Shown here piece after piece: positions 1-5,332 of a stretch of 5,871 bases of DNA. The position numbers were made by a program, and so were the translations under genes. The notes beneath the pieces were generated by a model that did no database searches, was not told the DNA's origin, and saw only the letters and a program-made list of their open reading frames with translations. Position 1 is the stretch's first letter. Each line of letters begins with the position of its first letter. This DNA comes from an uncultured Clostridium sp. (GTDB taxonomy: Bacteria > Bacillota > Clostridia > Clostridiales > Clostridiaceae), in NCBI RefSeq assembly GCF_934754915.1, contig NZ_CAKVKB010000173.1, positions 1 to 5,871 of the forward strand. Reading direction: 5' to 3'.

Positions 1-267
1 GTTTTGAGCTGTTGCCACCTCAACTCTATGCATATCTTTAGTCATTTCATCAATATTACATTTGATTGAATCAACTGCAATTTTTATATTCTTTTGATTT
101 TCTTCCAATCTATCAACTTTATTATTTATAATTGTTATATCTGATTTTATACTGTTGACATCAGATTCTAGGTTGTTGATTTTTGATTTCATATCATTAA
201 TATCGATAGAATTTTTATCTAATTTTGCATTCATAACTTGAAGCAGTTCTAAAATTTTATTTTCCAT
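1..267 (-). CDS. coiled-coil protein of unknown function, 3' end outside window
   Basis: The reading frame starts at the ATG on the complement of 265-267 and stays open to base 1, giving 89 residues with no stop, so the C-terminus is missing. The start is well supported: GGAGG lies on the complement of 274-278, six bases upstream, and an extended -10 promoter lies further upstream. The protein begins MENKILELLQVMNAKLDKNS. From about residue 26 hydrophobic residues recur with strict heptad spacing (M26, I30, L33, V37, I40, I44, I47, V51, L54, then I61, I68, M75, V82), giving about nine heptads of predicted coiled coil. No signal peptide, membrane segment or catalytic motif is visible. Short coiled-coil proteins of this kind are common hypothetical proteins in clostridia, as I recall; I do not recognise a function. 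It is transcribed away from the rpn gene, so they are divergent. Confidence is high that it is coding and low on role. Confidence 0.82.
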   Translation of the reverse strand, partial: MENKILELLQVMNAKLDKNSIDINDMKSKINNLESDVNSIKSDITIINNKVDRLEENQKNIKIAVDSIKCNIDEMTKDMHRVEVATAQN

Positions 268-332
268 AAAAAACCTCCATTTTTTTGAGATATTTTATAT
301 TTTATCTTTTGTAAAAATATTCTGTTGAAGAT

Positions 333-361
333 ATTATAGCAGAAAGAAAATTAAAAGTACA
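333..361 (-). promoter_or_regulatory. extended -10 promoter for the coiled-coil gene
   Basis: Read on the minus strand, TGCTATAAT lies on the complement of 333-341: a perfect -10 hexamer with the TGn extension. The -35 position 17 bases upstream (356-361) reads TGTACT, a poor match, as often seen with extended -10 promoters. It lies about 65 bases before the ATG at 267, with the ribosome binding site at 274-278 between them. Confidence 0.55.
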
Positions 362-371
362 TTTTTTTATT

Positions 372-417
372 TACAATTGATAATTTACAATGAAGGATGA
401 AATCTTTGCAAGATTTC
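372..417 (+). repeat. heptamer plus hairpin repeat, left copy
   Basis: Four successive 7-mers (TACAATT, GATAATT, TACAATG, AAGGATG) lead into a perfect inverted repeat: GAAATCTT at 399-406, loop TGC, AAGATTTC at 410-417. A related element in the same orientation lies just past the rpn gene at 1512-1556; 15 bases (ATGAAATCTTTGCAA, 397-411 and 1537-1551) are identical between the two. The hairpin is followed by a T-rich run, so it could also weakly terminate rightward transcripts. It looks like a dispersed clostridial intergenic repeat, but genome-wide copy number cannot be seen here. Confidence 0.6.
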
Positions 418-522
418 TTTAATATTATTTTATATATGTCAGGAGTTTTTATATCAGCATAAAAAGCAAAAAATATTCATCATATATATATAATTTAATA
501 CTAATAAGTGAGGATTTTTATT

Positions 523-570
523 ATGAATTTGATTTTGGAATTTATGATTATAATGTATAATATAAGTTGA
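523..570 (+). CDS. possible 15-residue hydrophobic peptide
   Basis: An ATG at 523 opens a 15-codon frame (MNLILEFMIIMYNIS) ending in TGA at 568-570. GAGGA at 510-514 sits eight bases before the ATG, a fair ribosome binding site. The peptide is almost wholly hydrophobic. Its 3' half overlaps the best -10-like sequences for rpn, which argues that this may be chance in AT-rich DNA. It could be a leader peptide, a small membrane peptide or nothing; no homology can be judged at this length. Confidence 0.2.
   Translation: MNLILEFMIIMYNIS
535..561 (+). promoter_or_regulatory. candidate promoter upstream of rpn
   Basis: TATAAT at 556-561 is a perfect -10 hexamer, with an overlapping second one at 549-554. 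The best -35-like hexamer, TTGGAA at 535-540, is only 15 bases upstream; the 17-base position reads TTTTGG. A start near 568 would leave a leader of about 50 bases before ATG 616. In DNA this rich in A and T such matches occur by chance, so this is a tentative call. Confidence 0.3.
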
Positions 571-605
571 TAATATACTAAAGAAAAACTTAATTTATTT
601 AAGAT

Positions 606-639
606 AGGAGAAATCATGAATAACAAGGTTAAGAAGGAG
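606..639 (+). promoter_or_regulatory. tandem ribosome binding sites giving two possible rpn starts
   Basis: AGGAG at 606-610 lies five bases before the ATG at 616. A second site, AAGGAG at 634-639, lies six bases before an in-frame ATG at 646. The ten residues between the two starts (MNNKVKKEKD) are mostly charged and are encoded by the purine-rich sequence that forms the second site. Conserved family sequence starts just after the second ATG (MCRINPKVDFAFKKLFG), so 646 may be the main or only start. Confidence 0.5.
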
Positions 640-1506
640 AAAGATATGTGCAGGATTAATCCCAAAGTAGATTTTGCATTTAAGAAATTGTTTGGAAGCG
701 AAGAAAATAAGGATTTACTAATGTCTTTTATTAATTCTGTGCTGCCAGATGACGAACAGATTAATTATATTGAATTGAGAAATCCTTATAATTTAGCAAA
801 TTTCTTGAATGATAAAATGTCAATTTTAGATGTTAAGGCAAGTGATGAAAATGGAACATGGTATGATATAGAAATTCAAGTAGCCTCTCAAAGTTATTAT
901 GATAAAAGAGCTCTATATTATTGGGCTAAGGTTTATAGTAATCAGCTTCTTGAAAAAGGAAGATATGGAACTATAAATAAGGTTATAGGAATAAATGTGT
1001 TAGATTTTAACTATTTTCCAGAGAAAGACTATCATAATATGTATAAAATATATAATTCAAAAACTAAAACTGAATATTCAGATCTTTTTGAATTACACTT
1101 TATAGAACTTCAAAAATTCCATTCAAATCTGAGTGAATTAAAGACATCTTTAGATAGATGGGTTACATTTTTGAATAATGCTTACAAATATAGTACAGAC
1201 GAAATTCCAAAAGAATTACAGGATGATAGAAATATAAAAAAGGCAATAGAAACTCTTGATACTATGTCTTTAAAAGGGCAGGAAAGAGAGATATATGAAC
1301 AAAGACTAAAAGAGACAATTGATAGAGTTGAACAGATAGAGACTGCTTTAAATAAGGGAAGACGTGAAGGTCTAGAACAAGGAATAGAACAAGGTTCAGA
1401 AAAGAAAGCAATGGAAATTGCAAAAAATTTACTTGATATATTAGATAACGAGACTATTTCTCTTAAAACAGGATTATCTTTAGATGAGATAGAAAAATTG
1501 AGATAA
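616..1506 (+). CDS. Rpn family recombination-promoting nuclease / putative transposase (PDDEXK)
   Basis: The 296-residue product opens, after a short charged leader, with INPKVDFAFKKLFGSEENKD, the signature start of the family often annotated 'Rpn family recombination-promoting nuclease/putative transposase' (PDDEXK_2 type). Family members are DNA endonucleases related to E. coli RpnA-E, linked to RecA-independent recombination. The likely nuclease core includes D72 in SILDVKA and E86/Q88 in the strand WYDIEIQV, i.e. a D...ExQ form in place of D...ExK. DKRALYYWAKVYSNQL (97-111) and LHFIELQKF (160-168) are also typical family blocks. The C-terminus (248-296) carries the usual GRREGLEQGIEQG linker and a small helical tail ending LSLDEIEKLR. 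Length is normal and no frame damage is seen, so the gene looks intact. The start at 616 gives the longest frame; 646 is a good alternative. It stands alone, flanked by matched repeats, and converges on the polysaccharide operon. The symbol rpn is a family name and not assigned here. Confidence 0.9.
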   Translation: MNNKVKKEKDMCRINPKVDFAFKKLFGSEENKDLLMSFINSVLPDDEQINYIELRNPYNLANFLNDKMSILDVKASDENGTWYDIEIQVASQSYYDKRALYYWAKVYSNQLLEKGRYGTINKVIGINVLDFNYFPEKDYHNMYKIYNSKTKTEYSDLFELHFIELQKFHSNLSELKTSLDRWVTFLNNAYKYSTDEIPKELQDDRNIKKAIETLDTMSLKGQEREIYEQRLKETIDRVEQIETALNKGRREGLEQGIEQGSEKKAMEIAKNLLDILDNETISLKTGLSLDEIEKLR

Positions 1507-1511
1507 TATAT

Positions 1512-1556
1512 TTCAATGGACAATTGACAATTAAGAATGAAATCTTTGCAATATTC
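1512..1556 (+). repeat. heptamer plus hairpin repeat, right copy (decayed)
   Basis: Beginning six bases after the rpn stop codon, heptamers TTCAATG, GACAATT, GACAATT and AAGAATG precede AAATCTTTGCAA, matching the copy at 372-417 in order and orientation. Between the shared GACAATT/TACAATT unit and the hairpin, this copy has exactly one heptamer fewer. The right arm of the hairpin is changed (AATATTC versus AAGATTTC), so the perfect stem of the left copy is lost. Confidence 0.55.
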
Positions 1557-1600
1557 TTTGATTATTATGTAATTTTATTAATTGGAGCATATATATTTTA

Positions 1601-1645
1601 ATAGGGTTTGCTTAATATACCATAGTTTCTTTAAGCAAACCCTAT
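1601..1645. terminator. bidirectional rho-independent terminator between convergent genes
   Basis: A perfect 15-bp inverted repeat (1601-1615 with 1631-1645; core AGGGTTTGCTTAA) encloses a 15-base loop. The right side continues T-rich (ATTATTTGTTATTTT), suiting rpn transcripts; on the minus strand the stem is followed by TAAAATATATAT, a weaker tail. It sits nine bases beyond the stop codon of the phosphotransferase gene (1654) and about 95 bases beyond the rpn stop, as expected for a terminator shared by convergent units. Confidence 0.8.
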
Positions 1646-1653
1646 ATTATTTG

Positions 1654-3081
1654 TTATTTTGATTTAATTGTATCCTTTGAATCAACAATATCCTTATTTT
1701 TCAAAACAAGCTTTTCATTATTCTTAAATCCTTTAAAAGCCGTTTTGAACAATATAGAAATATCCATTAATATACTCCAGTTTTCAATATATTGTATATC
1801 AAATTCTATTCTTTTCTTTATTGAAGTATCCCCTCTAAAACCATTTATCTGAGCAAGACCTGTTATTCCTGGTTTGACCTGATGTTTTACCATATAAAGA
1901 GGAATTTCATTTTTAAATTCATTAACAAAGTGAGGAAGTTCTGGTCTTGGACCTACAAGACTCATATCTCCTTTGAGTACATTGAAAAACTGAGGGAGTT
2001 CATCAATGGAAAATTTTCTTATAAATGAACCAAATTTAGTTTTTCTTGGATCAGTGTTTGTGCTCCATCCTGTTGTTTCTTCAGAATTTACTTTCATTGA
2101 CCTGAACTTATACATTGTAAACAGTTCTTTATTCAATCCAACGCGCTGCTGTTTAAAAATTATAGGTCCTTTTGAAGTGTATTTTATTATTAAAGCACTT
2201 AAAACCATGAGAGGGCTTGTCAATATTATCAGGAATATTGAACCAAATATATCTAAAGTTCTTTTCATAAAGGCATTAGCAAGGTTGTCCAGTGGTATTC
2301 TTCTTATATTTATAAGAGGAAGATTACCTATCTGATCTATATATGGCTGGCTTGGAATGTATTTATAACAGAATGGTATTATTGAAATCTTGGTTCCACT
2401 CTGCTCACAATCTGATACCACTTTCTCTATATATTCTGCATCCTGTATGTCTAAAGCGCAGACTACTTCATCGAATTTGTATTTATATAGTATATCCAAT
2501 AATTCATCATAATTTCCTAATTTGTCACCTTCAAAATTTGAAGAGTTGGAAACATAGCCTACATAGTTGTAACCGTAGTTTCTGTTGTTTTTGATTACAT
2601 TTAAGTATTCTGAAGCAGTTTCCCCTGAGCCTACAATCAAGATATGTTTTAAATTTAATCCTTTTTTTCTCATATCAGAGAGAACATATCTTAATAAACC
2701 TCTTTTAAATGTTATCAATATTGTATTTACAAAATAGAAAATTACAATTACTAATCTTGAAATATGCACAAATTTAAAAACAAATAATATTGACAGGGAA
2801 ATTGTTATTAAAATTGTATTTGTTTTTATGATTCTTTCACATTCTTTTGAAAATAGTGATGTTCTTACTGAATCATATAAGTTAAAGAACATACATAGAA
2901 TTATGTAAATTGGGATCATGAATAGTGCAAATTGTAAATATACATCAAGTCTTATGTAAAATTCATCATGATAAAACAGTTTGAAACGTATGAAATATGA
3001 TATTATCATTGATAAAAAAAGAACAATTATATCACTAAATGCATTTATTTTATTTAATAGGTTTTGATTTTCTTTTATCAT
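1654..3081 (-). CDS. polyprenyl-phosphate sugar-1-phosphate transferase (WcaJ/CpsE-like)
   Basis: This 475-residue membrane enzyme should transfer a sugar-1-phosphate from a nucleotide sugar to undecaprenyl phosphate, the first committed step of capsule or exopolysaccharide repeat-unit assembly. Four N-terminal membrane helices are visible (about 17-33, 47-67, 88-104, 108-126). A Rossmann-like CoA-binding-type domain follows, with GSGETA at 151-156. The catalytic domain starts at KRTLDI (273-278), has a hydrophobic membrane segment at 279-299, then KFRSM (325-329), the catalytic Asp-Glu pair D360-E361 in DELPQFFNVLKGDMSLVGPRPE, PGITGLAQINGFRG (404-417) and DIQYIENWS (428-436). All hallmark motifs are present and the length is normal for the large (PHPT-type) class. 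The ATG directly abuts the stop codon of the upstream glycosyltransferase gene; an AAAAGGAT site lies in that gene's end. The sugar cannot be read from sequence: glucose is usual, but galactose or an amino sugar is possible. Confidence 0.93.
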   Translation of the reverse strand: MIKENQNLLNKINAFSDIIVLFLSMIISYFIRFKLFYHDEFYIRLDVYLQFALFMIPIYIILCMFFNLYDSVRTSLFSKECERIIKTNTILITISLSILFVFKFVHISRLVIVIFYFVNTILITFKRGLLRYVLSDMRKKGLNLKHILIVGSGETASEYLNVIKNNRNYGYNYVGYVSNSSNFEGDKLGNYDELLDILYKYKFDEVVCALDIQDAEYIEKVVSDCEQSGTKISIIPFCYKYIPSQPYIDQIGNLPLINIRRIPLDNLANAFMKRTLDIFGSIFLIILTSPLMVLSALIIKYTSKGPIIFKQQRVGLNKELFTMYKFRSMKVNSEETTGWSTNTDPRKTKFGSFIRKFSIDELPQFFNVLKGDMSLVGPRPELPHFVNEFKNEIPLYMVKHQVKPGITGLAQINGFRGDTSIKKRIEFDIQYIENWSILMDISILFKTAFKGFKNNEKLVLKNKDIVDSKDTIKSK

Positions 3082-4224
3082 TTATATTTCAATCCTTTTA
3101 CTAATTTCTTCAAACATTATATTAGTATTTTTTGAAAATACAGATTCTAATGAATATTTTTTAGATATAGAATTACTTGTGATTTCCATATCAGCTAAAA
3201 GCTCTCTATTATTATACAACTCTTTTACATAACCACAAAATTCTTCGATATTATTATATTTAAATAAAAAACCATTTTTTGAAGGTGTGACTAAATCTAT
3301 ATGTCCTTTAATTTTGGAAGCTATTATAGGAAGTCCAGTAGACATAGCTTCCATTATATTAAAAGGTAATCCTTCAATTCTGCTTGATGATACACAGATA
3401 TCTGAAATATGATAATAAGTGCATACATTCTTTTGATAACCAGCAAATATAATATTTTTATCTATATTTAAGCTATGTGCAAATTCCTTTATATTATTAA
3501 ATAAATTACCATCACCCAGCAGAATAAGTTTTATGTCAGTATATCCTTCATCATATAGATGTTTTATTGCTTCTATTAGGAATTTTTGATTTTTTCTTTT
3601 TGAAAATTCAGCAGTATAAATTAATAAAAAGTCATTTTTGGAAAAATTAAATTTTTCTCGTAATGCTAATTTATTTTCCAATGTATTTAATGGAAATTTT
3701 GAAGCGTTAATTCCCATACCATTAATGAAATATAAATTATTCTTATAAAAATTATATTTTTTTGCAATTTCGTAATCAGTAGAATTCATTACTAATATAA
3801 TGTCAGTTACTGGTTTAACAAGTTTTTCAACAACTATCATAATGAACTTTTTTAAGAAATTACTGTTTTCATCAAATAAATATCCATGAACTGTATTGAT
3901 TACCAGAGGAGATTTTTTAAATGAAATAATGATGCTTAAACGTGTGAAGAAAGAAGCCAATATTGTATGTGTATTTATAACTGAATATTTTTCCTTTCTT
4001 AAAATTTTTGAAATTCTAAAGATATTAATAATATTTTTTATAGAAAAAATACTTTTTTCAAAATCAATAGGTATAAGTTTATCTATATAAGGGATTTGTG
4101 ATTTATTGTTTGGTTTACCCATAATATGAACTTCAAATCCTAATTGTTTAAAGTATTTTAAATATGGAATATGAAAGTTTTCTATATGAGATAAGGTTGA
4201 GGCAGAAAAAAGTATTTTTTTCAT
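3082..4224 (-). CDS. glycosyltransferase family 4 (GT-B fold), surface polysaccharide synthesis
   Basis: The 380-residue product is a soluble GT-B enzyme predicted to add one sugar from a nucleotide sugar to a lipid-linked polysaccharide precursor at the inner face of the membrane. The N-terminal acceptor domain opens KKILFSASTLSHIENFHIPYL and includes NTHTILAS (84-91) and NTVHGYLF (110-117), typical of EpsD/CapM-like family 4 enzymes. The C-terminal donor domain has the early KNQKFLIEAI block (211-220), LLGDGN (235-240), AGYQKNV (261-267) and the EX7E motif E284 to E292 in EGLPFNIMEA, then STGLPIIAS. There are no membrane segments. AGGAG on the complement of 4237-4241 lies about 12 bases before the ATG, slightly far but clear. 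It is the first gene of a two-gene operon with the phosphotransferase (TAA directly followed by ATG, no gap), driven by a promoter at 4276-4304. Donor and acceptor sugars are unknown. Confidence 0.92.
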   Translation of the reverse strand: MKKILFSASTLSHIENFHIPYLKYFKQLGFEVHIMGKPNNKSQIPYIDKLIPIDFEKSIFSIKNIINIFRISKILRKEKYSVINTHTILASFFTRLSIIISFKKSPLVINTVHGYLFDENSNFLKKFIMIVVEKLVKPVTDIILVMNSTDYEIAKKYNFYKNNLYFINGMGINASKFPLNTLENKLALREKFNFSKNDFLLIYTAEFSKRKNQKFLIEAIKHLYDEGYTDIKLILLGDGNLFNNIKEFAHSLNIDKNIIFAGYQKNVCTYYHISDICVSSSRIEGLPFNIMEAMSTGLPIIASKIKGHIDLVTPSKNGFLFKYNNIEEFCGYVKELYNNRELLADMEITSNSISKKYSLESVFSKNTNIMFEEISKRIEI

Positions 4225-4275
4225 AAGAATAAAAAGCTCCTAACTTCATTAAATATTTATAAATTAATATTTTTT

Positions 4276-4304
4276 ATTTTAAATGTATATAAAATATTTG
4301 TAAA
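4276..4304 (-). promoter_or_regulatory. sigma-A-type promoter for the two-gene polysaccharide operon
   Basis: On the minus strand, TTTACA (complement of 4299-4304) and TAAAAT (complement of 4276-4281) are separated by exactly 17 bases; each matches five of six consensus positions. Transcription would begin near 4269, giving a leader of about 45 bases before the ATG at 4224, with the ribosome binding site at 4237-4241 inside it. Confidence 0.55.
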
Positions 4305-4417
4305 TATAATTTAGGCATTAAAGTTAATTTTTACATAAATAAAATAGAGTTATAATTAGATTGAGATGAGCATAAAAGAATAGAAATTTATTTATTCAAT
4401 TAAAAATTATGGAAGTA

Positions 4418-4446
4418 TAGACTTAGTAAAGGTATTATGGTATAAT
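4418..4446 (+). promoter_or_regulatory. extended -10 promoter facing the WavE-like gene
   Basis: TAGACT (4418-4423) and a perfect TATAAT (4441-4446) are spaced 17 bases apart, and TGG precedes the -10, giving the extended form TGnTATAAT. This is the best promoter match in the window. Transcription would start near 4453, about 45 bases before the ATG at 4499, yet no ribosome binding site is visible in that leader. Confidence 0.6.
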
Positions 4447-4498
4447 TAAGAGAATTTTGGCATAATGTTGAATTATAGGTTTTGGCTTTATTTATGAT

Positions 4499-5323
4499 AT
4501 GGGAGTTTCAGAGGATCCAGGGGCTTTGATAATAGATGATGTAAGTGGAACATTTAACAATATTAATAGACAAATAATAAGTACTAAATCAGGTTTAAAA
4601 TATGCTACGAGGAAATATATTTTGAAGACGAGAACAGATATAGTATGGAATGATAGTGGAATTTTAAAGTACTTTGAATTATATGCCAAAGATAAATCAA
4701 CACATTTTCATAATAGAATTTTAGTTTGTAATTATTATACAAGAAATCCTAGAGTTTTACCATTACCATTTCATATTTCAGATTGGCTAGCTTTTGGAAT
4801 TAATGAGGATATTAATTTATATTACGATTGTAATACTGAGAGTTTAGAAGATATGAGATGGTTTAAAAATAGGAAAAAGAAACAACAAAGATTTTATACA
4901 AATTTATTAACAAAATATGTTCCTGAACAATATATATGTTTAAATTTTGCAACTAAGTTCTATAAAATTGACTTTAGTTGTTTTTATGATGCATCAAAAA
5001 GCAATATTAAACTTACAGAAGAAATATTAGCTAATGATTTTGTTGTACTTGATTATAAAGCACAGATAAATATAAATTTTCCTAAATATAATCCTAACAG
5101 GTATTTGGAAAAGTTTACTCTTATATCAAATAAGCAGTGGAATCAATTATATAGAGAATATTGTAAAAACGAAAATGGAATTGATTATTATTTTAAAATA
5201 ATAATCAACAAACTATTTTATTTACTTCTTATATTAAGATTAAAAATTTTAGTAGTGTTACATAGGTTACGTTTAAAGGAAAAAGTAAAAAGATTGTTAG
5301 AAAGATATAATTTTAATAAGTAG
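4499..5323 (+). CDS. WavE-like polysaccharide synthesis protein, probably lacking its N-terminus
   Basis: The 274-residue frame resembles the WavE lipopolysaccharide-synthesis family, known from Vibrio cholerae LPS core genes and also found in capsule loci; the exact reaction is not established, but a glycosyltransferase-like role is assumed. Family-like blocks are SEDPGA (4-9), FNNINRQIISTKSGLK (19-34), KYILKTRTDIVW (39-50), FHISDW (91-96) and PEQYICLNF (142-150). A hydrophobic stretch near 233-254 followed by a basic tail could associate with the membrane. In relatives known to me the NINRQI block is preceded by some 50-80 residues, including a VVQGP-like first strand; here it begins at residue 21. 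The frame is closed by TGA at 4469-4471 just upstream, and no Shine-Dalgarno precedes ATG 4499. I therefore infer a 5' truncation, so this may be a pseudogene. The downstream gene begins nine bases later and would be cotranscribed. Confidence 0.72.
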   Translation: MGVSEDPGALIIDDVSGTFNNINRQIISTKSGLKYATRKYILKTRTDIVWNDSGILKYFELYAKDKSTHFHNRILVCNYYTRNPRVLPLPFHISDWLAFGINEDINLYYDCNTESLEDMRWFKNRKKKQQRFYTNLLTKYVPEQYICLNFATKFYKIDFSCFYDASKSNIKLTEEILANDFVVLDYKAQININFPKYNPNRYLEKFTLISNKQWNQLYREYCKNENGIDYYFKIIINKLFYLLLILRLKILVVLHRLRLKEKVKRLLERYNFNK

Positions 5324-5329
5324 GGTGAT
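5322..5329 (+). promoter_or_regulatory. ribosome binding site fixing a GTG start
   Basis: AGGGTGAT overlaps the TAG stop of the WavE-like frame; GGTGAT is complementary to the 16S rRNA 3' end, and GTG follows after four bases (5333). No in-frame ATG occurs until about 5750, so this site is the main reason to place the next start at 5333. The overlap suggests translational coupling. Confidence 0.6.
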
Positions 5330-5332
5330 TTA

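Larger units (their letters stand above)
268..615. other. divergent intergenic region between coiled-coil gene and rpn
   Basis: About 350 bases of very AT-rich DNA separate the divergent starts. It holds the minus-strand ribosome binding site and promoter of the coiled-coil gene, a heptamer/hairpin repeat (372-417), a possible 15-codon ORF (523-570) and weak plus-strand promoter sequences for rpn. The stretch from about 420 to 505 is plain A/T-rich sequence in which I see nothing supportable. Confidence 0.7.
4225..4498. other. divergent intergenic region of the polysaccharide locus
   Basis: About 270 bases carry a leftward promoter for the glycosyltransferase operon and a rightward promoter, with stops in all three plus-strand frames. 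It shows no trace of the missing N-terminal coding region of the WavE-like gene. A 10-codon frame (4465-4497, MLNYRFWLYL) ends one base before the ATG at 4499; it has no convincing ribosome binding site. Confidence 0.6.

Noticed and set aside
399..417. Hairpin as a strong rho-independent terminator
   Set aside because: The stem is only 8 bp and AT-rich, the following T-run is interrupted, and no plus-strand gene is seen upstream that would need it; kept as part of the repeat.
1182..1523. Minus-strand open frame of 113 codons opposite the 3' half of rpn
   Set aside because: It lies wholly opposite a strongly supported gene, its product is a serine/isoleucine-rich sequence typical of an antisense frame, and it has no recognisable domain.
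372..1556. Reading the two flanking repeats as terminal inverted repeats of an insertion sequence
   Set aside because: The copies are in direct, not inverted, orientation, no target-site duplication is evident, and Rpn proteins are not DDE transposases.
2006..2594. Two plus-strand open frames (2006-2335 and 2343-2594) inside the phosphotransferase gene
   Set aside because: Both are antisense to conserved catalytic and CoA-binding-type regions of the minus-strand gene and show no family features.
3896..4090. Plus-strand 64-codon frame within the glycosyltransferase gene
   Set aside because: Antisense to the acceptor domain of a well-supported gene; composition reflects AT-rich complement sequence.
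4492..4689. Minus-strand 65-codon frame over the start of the WavE-like gene
   Set aside because: Opposite the family-like blocks NINRQI and TRTDI, which support the plus strand; no ribosome binding site or domain seen.
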